From: an uncultured Treponema sp.
GTDB taxonomy: Bacteria; Spirochaetota; Spirochaetia; Treponematales; Treponemataceae
Length of the DNA stretch: 15,118 bases
NCBI GenBank assembly: GCA_905372235.1
Contig: CAJPOF010000057.1
Location: 1 to 15,118, forward strand
Direction of reading: 5' to 3'
Each line of letters starts with the position of its first letter. Within the stretch, counting starts at the first letter, position 1. Below the pieces are notes generated by a model that ran no database searches, was not told the origin of the DNA, and was given only the letters and a program-made list of their open reading frames with translations. The position numbers and the translations under genes were made by a program. Below are positions 1 to 5,467 of the stretch, piece after piece.

Positions 1-49
1 ATTTTCGACAAAAAGGGGTTTAAGAAAATGCCAAACTACCCTATTGTTT

Positions 50-62
50 CCCCCCCCCCCCC
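50..62. repeat. C13 homopolymer tract
   Basis: Thirteen consecutive C residues, about 190 bp upstream of the DUF4469 gene. An ATG at 28 reads into the tract and stops at 76-78 with the present length. With one C fewer, the same ATG would join a frame open to 241 (about 70 codons). Long C or G tracts are classic slipped-strand phase-variation sites and also frequent sequencing-error sites. No recognisable protein is encoded around it, so a promoter-spacing role or an assembly error are equally possible. Confidence 0.85.
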
Positions 63-213
63 GATTTTTTGGAAATAAACGAGTACCTGCCCTATCATTT
101 AACAAAGAGCACAACTTTTTTATAAACAATCAACTATCTCATAAGACATGTATAGACCGGAAAAAGATATTCCGTTCTGTACATTTTTTATATCGGCAAG
201 TCCTACGGATTAA

Positions 214-229
214 GACTAATTCAATCCCA
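214..229 (+). repeat. 16-bp repeat, copy 1 (before DUF4469 gene)
   Basis: The 16-mer GACTAATTCAATCCCA lies 25 bp upstream of the DUF4469 start and recurs exactly at 1131-1146, upstream of the chemotaxis receptor gene. In the second copy the preceding GGATTG and the CAATCC inside the repeat form a 6-bp inverted repeat. Here the left arm is GGATTA, one base off. It could be a shared regulatory site or a leftover of duplication; its role is unknown. Confidence 0.6.
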
Positions 230-254
230 GAAACAACATAACGAGGAAGAAACT

Positions 255-962
255 ATGTTAAAGTATTGTTTACGTGAAAACTTACTCACGCCGGCACCGG
301 ATGACTACATGGCGCAAGTAACCGACAGCCAAGTATTTACGCTTGAGGACATCATCGACCGCATGGTAAAGCGGGGGACCACCGTTACCCGCACCGACTT
401 GGTGGCGATTATGCAGCTTTACACCGAAGAATGTTCGTTTATCGTTGAAGAAGGCGGAACCTTGAACACGCCGCTTATCAACACTTCAATGAGCATTGCA
501 GGCGTGTTCGACGGGGCTGCCGACGCTTTCGACAAAAAACGGCACACCGTCAACCTGAACATAAGTGCGGGAACGGCACTTAAAGAAGCGGTCGGCAAGG
601 TAAAAACCGTAAAGACTGAAACGGCAAGCACCGACCCGTACATCACAAGCGTAACCGACAAAATCAACGGCACAACCGACACAGTCAAAATCGGCTCGGT
701 CATGGAAATCCTCGGCAGCCGCCTAAAGTTCGACGCAAAAGACACGGAACAGGGCGTATTCGCCGTATCGGGAACAAACGCCGTCCGCTGCGCTTCAGTC
801 GTGGAGAACAAGCCTGCGCGCCTTATCATAATGCTGGACGCAAGCGTTCCCGCAGGAGACTTTACCCTTGAAGTGCGGACGAAATTGGACGCGACAGGCA
901 GCCGCTCGTCAAAAACACTTAAAAAAGGCTATTACCATAAGAGCCTAAAAGCAACTGTTTAA
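255..962 (+). CDS. HU-like DNA-binding protein with DUF4469 Ig-fold C-terminus
   Basis: A 235-residue protein. Residues 1-~110 resemble the HU/IHF-like N-terminal domain found in Bacteroidetes and spirochaete nucleoid-type proteins: it opens MLKYCLRENLLTP, then DYMAQVTDS, EDIIDRMVKRGTTVTRTD, and a NLNISAGTAL strand. Residues ~145-235 match the DUF4469 Ig-like domain, with a GSRLKFD motif, a QGVF strand, the VENKPARLI segment and LEVRTKL. The ATG is preceded by GAGGAAG at a normal distance. A six-unit array of 23-bp palindromes begins 10 bp after the stop, and a decayed paralogue with its own 23-bp array lies near 3.7-4.1 kb. DNA binding is inferred from the HU-like fold; targets are unknown. 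The gene is G+C-richer than the AT-rich DNA upstream, as often seen for accessory genes. Confidence 0.8.
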   Translation: MLKYCLRENLLTPAPDDYMAQVTDSQVFTLEDIIDRMVKRGTTVTRTDLVAIMQLYTEECSFIVEEGGTLNTPLINTSMSIAGVFDGAADAFDKKRHTVNLNISAGTALKEAVGKVKTVKTETASTDPYITSVTDKINGTTDTVKIGSVMEILGSRLKFDAKDTEQGVFAVSGTNAVRCASVVENKPARLIIMLDASVPAGDFTLEVRTKLDATGSRSSKTLKKGYYHKSLKATV

Positions 963-972
963 CAAGTGACAC

Positions 973-1104
973 TGTAGGACTATCCTACACGATACTGTAG
1001 GACTGCTCTACAGCATAATGTAAGAATGTCCTACATGATAATGTAGTGGTGTCCTACACGGTAATGTAGGACTATCCTACAGCATAGTGCGGGTACCTCC
1101 CGCA
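973..1104. repeat. Array 1: six 23-bp palindromic units
   Basis: Six 17-nt palindromes start at 973, 996, 1019, 1042, 1065 and 1088, exactly 23 bp apart, separated by 6-nt spacers. The type unit is TGTAGGA-CTA-TCCTACA, a 7-bp stem with a 3-nt loop, perfect in units 1 and 5. Units 2-4 carry one or two mismatches or G-T pairs. Unit 6 reads TGCGGGT-ACC-TCCCGCA: two base pairs of the stem have changed on both arms together, so pairing rather than sequence is retained. There is no spacer diversity as in CRISPR. The array lies directly after the DUF4469 stop codon, so it may also act on the 3' end of that transcript. Confidence 0.9.
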
Positions 1105-1130
1105 GCGGACAGGACGTTCTTGAGGATTGG

Positions 1131-1146
1131 GACTAATTCAATCCCA
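1131..1146 (+). repeat. 16-bp repeat, copy 2 (before MCP gene)
   Basis: Exact copy of the 16-mer at 214-229. Here GGATTG (1124-1129) and CAATCC (1139-1144) form an inverted repeat. It lies 137 bp upstream of the chemotaxis receptor start. Confidence 0.6.
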
Positions 1147-1160
1147 AAAATACAGAACAC

Positions 1161-1264
1161 CTCCGAACAGGATGTTCGGAGAAGCAACCATACGAGTTTG
1201 CGCTTGTCGCAAACTTGAAAAAGAGAGGTTTTAAGGGGGATTTTTAAGAGAGCATCCCCCTTAA
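1161..1264 (+). promoter_or_regulatory. Three consecutive hairpins in the MCP leader
   Basis: Three perfect inverted repeats precede the receptor gene. CTCCGAACA/TGTTCGGAG (1161-1169, 1173-1181) has a 3-nt loop. AGTTTGCG/CGCAAACT (1195-1202, 1208-1215) has a 5-nt loop and shares its stem word with short hairpins elsewhere in the window. TTAAGGGGGAT/ATCCCCCTTAA (1231-1241, 1254-1264) has a 12-nt loop and ends only 5 bp before the ribosome binding site. If transcribed, the last could control translation or protect the 5' end. None carries a U-run, so none looks like a standard terminator. Confidence 0.6.
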
Positions 1265-1282
1265 ACTATAGGAGATAAAACT

Positions 1283-3376
1283 ATGAAAAATCGTTTTTCA
1301 CTGCGTAACAAACTGATGATTGTATTCGGAATGCTTATTCTAGCTTCCTGCCTTACACTTGGGATTATGGCTGTACGGACTGCACGCAAAGCCGTAACCG
1401 AAAAGATTCAGGCGCATCTTATCGACAAGGCAACCGATACGGCGGAAATTATTGACGGGCGGGTTAATGCCTTTTTTCAACTTCTGGAAGGCGTTGCCCG
1501 TATGCCCGCATTACGGGATTCCTCCGTTCCGTTCAGCAAAAAAATGGAGCTGCTTGAAGAAGAAGCAAAGTTCAATTCCGTTTTACAGGAATTATACATT
1601 GTGGATGTTAATGGTATTCAACATAACCAGGATGGAAGTTTAGAAGATTATAAAACTGCTGTGTGGTTTACCGAAGCAATAAAAGGAAAAAGTTATACAG
1701 CAGAGCCGTATATTGACAAAACACGAAACGATCAAATGTTTATTAGCTTTTCTTTACCAGTATATGATGATAATAAAAATATTATCGGCGTATTAGGTGC
1801 CGATATTGACGGTCTATGGCTTTCAGATCAAATAGCGGATATCGTGGTCGGTAAAACGGGATATTGTTTTATTATCGGTGCTACCGGAACAAATATCGCA
1901 CATAAAGATACTGCGCTTGTTACCAAACAGAATAATTCTTTAGAAAAAGTAAAAACAGACCCCTCTTTAAAATCCAATGCGGCTTTTTTGCGGCGTTCCT
2001 TATCTGAAAATCATGGTATCGGATTTTATGAATATGGGGGCATTTCAAATATCGGTGCATTTACTAAAATGCAAACTACCGGGTGGCCTGTTATTGTAAA
2101 AGCACCTAAAAACGAGTTCATGGGGACGATCAATACATTGCGCCTTTCTCTGCTGGGTATAGGCACAATGATTTTAGTTGTTGCACTCGTGATTGTGTTC
2201 TTCACGGCGGCGGCGATTGTAAAGCCGATTGGCGTTACGGTAGAAGCGTTGCGGAACATCGCCCAAGGCGAAGGAGACCTTACCGTGCGCCTTCCTGTTA
2301 CCGGCAATGACGAAATCACAGATTTGTCGGAGTACTTTAACGAAACTATTGCGAAAATAGGTTCGTCTATAAACTCGGTGGGAAAGAGCTCCAACGTTAT
2401 GCAGTCCATCGGCGACGAGCTTTCAAGCAATATGACCGAGACGGCTAGCGCAATAAACGAAATTACGGCGAACATCGACGGCGTGAAACAACAGACGCTC
2501 AACCAAGCCGCAAGCGTGACCGAAACTTCCAGCACCGTGGAAGAAATCATCCGCACAATCGAACAACTGAACGGCAGTATAGAAACACAGGCGGCAAGTG
2601 TTACGCAGTCGTCCGCTTCGATTGAAGAGATGGTTGCGAATATAGCGTCTATAACGCAGTCGCTTGAAAAGAGCGACAACATGGTAAAGATGCTTTCTAC
2701 CGCCACATCTGAAGGTAAGACCACGCTTGTTACATCGAACAACGTAACGCAGAAGATTGCGGACGAGTCCGGCGGATTGATTGAGGCCTCGAGTGTTATT
2801 CAGAACATCGCAAGCCAGACGAACCTGCTTGCAATGAACGCCGCAATAGAGGCGGCACACGCAGGCGAAAGCGGCAAGGGCTTCGCAGTCGTTGCCGACG
2901 AAATCCGAAAGCTCGCAGAAGAATCTTCTGCGCAGGGAAAGACTATTACCGATACGCTCAAAAACCTTAGTGACGACATCCGGGGGCTTGCCGAAAGCTC
3001 CAAAATCGTAGAAGAGAAGTTCAATGCAATCTTCCAACTTGCAGAAAACGTGCGAGGCATGAGTGCGGAATTAACAGCCGCCATGCGTGAACAGGAAAAC
3101 GGAAGCCGTGAGGTGTTGGCTGCGATTAAGAACATCAATTCGGTAACGGTAGAAGTTAAAAATGGCTCGGAAGAGATGCTAATCGGCGGCAAGGGTGTCG
3201 CAAACGAAATGCGTAAGCTAGACAGTTTGACTGCTGTTATAAAGGACAGCATGAACGAGATGAGCGCAGGCGTTTCGCAGATAAACAACGCGGTAAACGA
3301 GGTGAACGACCTTGCAATGAAGAACAAGGAAAGCATAGAGGGCTTGGCAAGAGAAGTAGGGAAATTCAAAGTATGA
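1283..3376 (+). CDS. Methyl-accepting chemotaxis protein (transmembrane, Cache sensor)
   Basis: A 697-residue chemoreceptor that would pass ligand signals through CheW to the kinase CheA at the inner membrane. Order: TM1 about 12-30; an extracytoplasmic dCACHE-type sensor about 35-280, with the Cache-typical GVLGADIDG stretch near 165-173; TM2 about 289-312; a HAMP domain about 311-362; then a long coiled-coil signalling domain. The hairpin tip is unmistakable, with NIASQTNLLAMNAAIEAAHA from about residue 508 and GKGFAVVADEIRKLAEES following. The start has a good TAGGAG site (1269-1274). No CheB/CheR-tethering C-terminal pentapeptide is seen. The sensor part (roughly 1560-2110) is AT-rich (28-37% G+C in sampled 60-bp rows), while the signalling half reaches 55-62%, so the gene appears mosaic. 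The ligand cannot be told from sequence. Confidence 0.95.
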   Translation: MKNRFSLRNKLMIVFGMLILASCLTLGIMAVRTARKAVTEKIQAHLIDKATDTAEIIDGRVNAFFQLLEGVARMPALRDSSVPFSKKMELLEEEAKFNSVLQELYIVDVNGIQHNQDGSLEDYKTAVWFTEAIKGKSYTAEPYIDKTRNDQMFISFSLPVYDDNKNIIGVLGADIDGLWLSDQIADIVVGKTGYCFIIGATGTNIAHKDTALVTKQNNSLEKVKTDPSLKSNAAFLRRSLSENHGIGFYEYGGISNIGAFTKMQTTGWPVIVKAPKNEFMGTINTLRLSLLGIGTMILVVALVIVFFTAAAIVKPIGVTVEALRNIAQGEGDLTVRLPVTGNDEITDLSEYFNETIAKIGSSINSVGKSSNVMQSIGDELSSNMTETASAINEITANIDGVKQQTLNQAASVTETSSTVEEIIRTIEQLNGSIETQAASVTQSSASIEEMVANIASITQSLEKSDNMVKMLSTATSEGKTTLVTSNNVTQKIADESGGLIEASSVIQNIASQTNLLAMNAAIEAAHAGESGKGFAVVADEIRKLAEESSAQGKTITDTLKNLSDDIRGLAESSKIVEEKFNAIFQLAENVRGMSAELTAAMREQENGSREVLAAIKNINSVTVEVKNGSEEMLIGGKGVANEMRKLDSLTAVIKDSMNEMSAGVSQINNAVNEVNDLAMKNKESIEGLAREVGKFKV

Positions 3377-3392
3377 TAATAATTAAGGGGGA

Positions 3393-3468
3393 GGACGGGC
3401 ATATTTAGGCTTCCTTCATCATACAGCATTCCGTATGTCCGTCCCACGTTTTCCTTGCGGAAAACTCG
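3393..3468 (-). repeat. Two-hairpin repeat element A (inverted orientation)
   Basis: A 52-bp element with terminal inverted repeats GGACGGGCAT/ATGTCCGTCC (3393-3402, 3435-3444) abuts a short hairpin GTTTTCC/GGAAAAC (3448-3454, 3459-3465). Read on the minus strand it aligns with element C, including a shared GAAGCCTA word, so it is the same repeat in the opposite direction. It begins 17 bp after the receptor stop codon. Confidence 0.75.
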
Positions 3469-3482
3469 CATAAGACATCTAG

Positions 3483-3563
3483 CAAGAATCGGACTTTCGT
3501 CCGATTCTTGGAACGGACATACAAGAGGCAATCGGATGAACGATGTCTTAAATATGTCCGTTC
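3483..3563 (+). repeat. Two-hairpin repeat element B
   Basis: The short hairpin CAAGAATCGGAC/GTCCGATTCTTG (3483-3494, 3499-3510) has a perfect 12-bp stem and a TTTC loop. It is followed at once by a 53-bp element with perfect ends GAACGGACATA/TATGTCCGTTC (3511-3521, 3553-3563). Relative to element C, the second base pair is A-T instead of G-C on both arms, a compensated change. Confidence 0.8.
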
Positions 3564-3588
3564 TTCCTGTTATGAACATCCCCCCTAG

Positions 3589-3668
3589 CACGAATCGGGT
3601 AAAAGCCCGATTCGTGGGACGGACATACGAAACGTTGTGCGATGAACGAAGCCTAGCCATGTCCGTCC
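3589..3668 (+). repeat. Two-hairpin repeat element C
   Basis: The short hairpin CACGAATCGGG/CCCGATTCGTG (3589-3599, 3606-3616) abuts a 52-bp element with ends GGACGGACAT/ATGTCCGTCC (3617-3626, 3659-3668). The stem differs from that of B yet pairs perfectly. Elements A, B and C together fill the gap between the receptor and the decayed DUF4469 gene. Confidence 0.8.
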
Positions 3669-3694
3669 GCCCTATGAACTCCATATGAATTTAA

Positions 3695-3937
3695 CTCAAG
3701 AGATTCAATCAACTTTTCGCCAGCGGCAGTGTTGTGCAGTTTACGGGAAGCCGCCTGAAGTTCGACCAAAAAAACGAGGCGCAGGGCATCTTCTTTGTTC
3801 CGGAAACAGGAGCGGCTGTCAGAGCTTCTTTTGTCATCGCCGAAAACAAGCCCGCCCGGCTCATGGCGACAACCCCTTAAAGCCGTAAAAACCAGACGCT
3901 GCGCAAACCCGCTTGCAGTCACGCCGTAGAACACGGG
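3695..3937 (+). pseudogene. Decayed HU/DUF4469 protein gene, C-terminal remnant
   Basis: A frame from 3695 to the stop at 3878-3880 encodes LFASGSVVQFTGSRLKFD, then QGIFFVPETGAAVRAS and IAENKPARLM. This matches the DUF4469 domain of the intact gene at 255-962, which has GSRLKFD, QGVFAV and VENKPARLI. No start codon or HU-like N-terminus is present. After the stop, the same frame continues with residues resembling the family C-terminus (NQTLRKPACSHAV), suggesting an internal deletion plus a nonsense codon. A second 23-bp array follows directly, as for the intact gene. The 3881-3937 end is approximate. Confidence 0.75.
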
Positions 3938-4065
3938 CGCATAGGTCCGCGCCGTACGGGTACATAGCCCCGTGAAGCATGGGTGCATAAGCCCGTACTG
4001 TATGGACGCATAGCCCCATAAAGCACTGGTACATACACCCACGAACCATGGGCGCATACACCAGT
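3933..4065. repeat. Array 2: six 23-bp units
   Basis: A CATA core recurs at 3940, 3963, 3986, 4009, 4032 and 4055, exactly 23 bp apart. Each core is flanked by a left arm (A[C/T]GGG-like) and a right arm (CCC[G/A]T-like), giving an 18-nt imperfect hairpin plus a 5-nt spacer. Unit 2, ACGGG/CCCGT, pairs perfectly; units 3 and 4 pair with one wobble or mismatch; units 1, 5 and 6 are poorer. The sequence is unrelated to array 1, but period, copy number and position after a DUF4469 locus are the same. Long minus-strand frames across it are by-products of the repeat. Confidence 0.85.
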
Positions 4066-4114
4066 AAGTGCAGACCCTCACACACAGCTATTAGAAAAAA
4101 GGAAGCGCCACAGG

Positions 4115-4214
4115 GGGGCGGCGCAGCCGTTCCGGAGTGAGCGGAGCGAATGTAGGAATGGAGCGAAAGCGGAACCCTGAAAAGCCGGTTTGATCGATGC
4201 CTTGCGCCCGAAAT
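4115..4214 (+). repeat. ~100-bp dispersed repeat, copy 1
   Basis: Aligns without gaps to 5235-5334, with 11 differences by hand count in 100 positions. Shared words include AGCCGTTCCGGA, CGAATGTAGGAATG and AAAGCCGGTTTG. GTTCCG near the start and CGGAAC (4170-4175) near the middle can pair. From about 4213 the DNA continues with TTATCGATGATTAATTATGT and then CCGTTC, resembling the right half of the two-hairpin elements, possibly a degraded copy. No coding potential is seen; function is unknown. Confidence 0.8.
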
Positions 4215-4286
4215 AGCTTATCGATGATTAATTATGTCCGTTCGTGTGATTGACGGATTTTATTGTTTCCTGTACGCTAGGAAAAA

Positions 4287-4315
4287 TTAATATTATTTTC
4301 CAGTTTTCTTATAAT
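4287..4315 (+). promoter_or_regulatory. Possible sigma-70 promoter for the lipoprotein gene
   Basis: A consensus -10 TATAAT (4310-4315) lies 17 bp after a weak -35 TTAATA (4287-4292). The implied start is about 40 bp before the ATG. A small inverted repeat TTTCCT/AGGAAA (4266-4271, 4279-4284) lies just upstream of the -35. Confidence 0.45.
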
Positions 4316-4364
4316 CATTTCAGACATAGATAGCCGTGCAAAACATGGAAAAGAGGAGTCTCAC

Positions 4365-4820
4365 ATGAAATCAAGCAGAAAATGCTTAGTTTTACTGGGA
4401 ATGTTGCTCGCAATTGTATTTACATCATGCACAACATTCAGGGCAGAAGGATTGGCGTTTTCGCCGATGACCGACAACGTGGAAGTTCTTGGAACTTTCT
4501 CAAAAAGCAAAACGGTGCACGAATTCCTGGGAACTCCGGGAGGCGCAAACCTGTTCAACATTTCCGCGGCGACAATGAGCGACAAGGTTTCAGGAATCAT
4601 CTGGAAGGAGATTTTGGAAAAGGGCGGAAATGGAGCAAGAAACATCACGATTTCTTATTCCGCAGGACCTTTGGCACTCCTTGCAAATTTAATCACCTTT
4701 GGAATATGGGCGCCTGCAAAACTAAAGATAAGCGGAGAAGTCATTCGAACGGGTTCGAAAACAGGTAAGATTGATACAGAAAAAGCAATTGAATCCGCTC
4801 TTATTGGATTCCAGAAATAG
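4365..4820 (+). CDS. Small lipoprotein of unknown function
   Basis: A 151-residue protein with a clear lipoprotein signal: charged N-terminus (KSSRK), hydrophobic stretch 8-19 and lipobox FTSC, with Cys22 as the lipidation site. The rest is small, Gly/Ala/Ser-rich and predicted exported. A short hydrophobic segment (LALLANLITFGIWAP, about 103-117) could be a membrane or hairpin-forming patch. The start follows GAGGAG (4353-4358) at 6 bp. It has its own likely promoter and no gene partner: it is isolated between two copies of a ~100-bp repeat and a hairpin cluster. I do not recognise the family. Confidence 0.8.
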   Translation: MKSSRKCLVLLGMLLAIVFTSCTTFRAEGLAFSPMTDNVEVLGTFSKSKTVHEFLGTPGGANLFNISAATMSDKVSGIIWKEILEKGGNGARNITISYSAGPLALLANLITFGIWAPAKLKISGEVIRTGSKTGKIDTEKAIESALIGFQK

Positions 4821-4871
4821 GCAGGCGAATCTTTTAATTTTTCGCTAGCAATTTTTCTTATCAAAACCGAT

Positions 4872-4903
4872 GTTCTGAGTTTTTCGAAAGGAAAACTCAG
4901 AAC
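4872..4903. repeat. Cluster hairpin H1
   Basis: A 14-bp stem, GTTCTGAGTTTT/AAAACTCAGAAC plus two inner pairs, closes a GAAA tetraloop (C-GAAA-G). It lies 51 bp after the lipoprotein stop and could stabilise or end that transcript, but no T-run follows. Confidence 0.75.
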
Positions 4904-4934
4904 AAGCGTGAAAATTAATAAAACCGAACGTTTA

Positions 4935-4965
4935 TTTTAAGCGGCAAAAATATTGCCGCTTAAAA
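4935..4965. terminator. Cluster hairpin H2, possible bidirectional terminator
   Basis: TTTTAAGCGGCAA/TTGCCGCTTAAAA (4935-4947, 4953-4965), a perfect 13-bp stem with a 5-nt loop. T residues border the left arm and A residues the right arm, so only the reverse strand gives a short U-run after the stem. It is the best terminator candidate in the cluster, but weak for the plus strand. Confidence 0.4.
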
Positions 4966-4968
4966 ACA

Positions 4969-5064
4969 CTGCGAGTTTGCAGAACAAACTCGCAGATTTA
5001 CTTGTGCGCTTTTGCGCACAAATGCAGCAGTTAAGAGAATTGATATTCTCTTAACTGCTGCATT
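4969..5064. repeat. Cluster hairpins H3, H4 and H5
   Basis: H3 CTGCGAGTTTG/CAAACTCGCAG (4969-4979, 4985-4995) is a perfect 11-bp stem and shares the CGAGTTTG word with short hairpins elsewhere. H4 TTGTGCGC/GCGCACAA (5002-5009, 5014-5021) has a TTTT loop. H5 TGCAGCAGTTAAGAGAAT and its complement (5023-5040, 5045-5062) is a perfect 18-bp stem with a TGAT loop, extendable by two A-T pairs. Only a few bases separate neighbours. One terminator would suffice here, so the density is unexplained. Confidence 0.75.
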
Positions 5065-5066
5065 TT

Positions 5067-5234
5067 AAGGAATAAATAATATCATCTGCCGAAAACATAA
5101 AAAAACTAACGAGCATTATAAATATCCGAAAAACAAACATCGATATTTTCAAGAAATAGCAAAATTGCGCTCCAAAACCTTCCAAATACGGAGTGGCAAT
5201 TGCGTACGGAAAATAACACCTGCGCCGGATTGTA
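5067..5234. other. AT-rich intergenic stretch, nothing recognised
   Basis: Between the hairpin cluster and the second ~100-bp repeat. I see no convincing frame, promoter pair or repeat on either strand. Minus-strand frames here have no recognisable protein character. Confidence 0.5.
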
Positions 5235-5334
5235 GGGGCGGCGAAGCCGTTCCGGAATGAACGGAGCGAATGTAGGAATGAAGCGGGAGTGGAACCCCGA
5301 AAAGCCGGTTTGCTCGATGCCTTTCGCCCAAAAT
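5235..5334 (+). repeat. ~100-bp dispersed repeat, copy 2
   Basis: Gap-free match to 4115-4214, in the same orientation 1,120 bp downstream. GTTCC and GGAAC can pair as in copy 1. The match ends at about 5334, where both copies become AT-rich and diverge. Confidence 0.8.
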
Positions 5335-5408
5335 AAAAATATACTCAATTAATATGCGGACAGTTTACATATGATGAGTTTTCATTTTATTTTTTTTAAA
5401 GGCTGGGG

Positions 5409-5414
5409 TATAAT
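5409..5414 (+). promoter_or_regulatory. -10 box of the NADH oxidase gene
   Basis: A consensus TATAAT lies 53 bp before the ATG. The -35 region (5386-5391, TTTATT) is poor, so the promoter may be weak or activator-dependent. An AGGTAGG ribosome site (5456-5462) precedes the ATG. Confidence 0.4.
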
Positions 5415-5467
5415 CTATATTCACAGTAGATTTTTCAATCTCTTCAATAAATTTCAGGTAGGTTAAT

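Noticed and set aside
267..282. parS-like sequence (TGTTTACGTGAAAAC) inside the DUF4469 gene
   Set aside because: It lacks a base of the parS consensus core, is not a full palindrome, and is explained by codons for CLREN, conserved in this protein family.
973..1104. CRISPR array
   Set aside because: The spacers are only 6 nt and similar to each other, the repeats are short palindromes, and no cas genes are present.
2026..3684. Long minus-strand ORFs opposite the chemoreceptor gene
   Set aside because: They lie antisense to an unambiguous chemoreceptor coding sequence and have no recognisable domains.
3653..4085. Minus-strand ORFs with repeated peptides across array 2
   Set aside because: Open frames arise from the 23-bp tandem repeat and the decayed DUF4469 gene; no ribosome site or protein family is evident.
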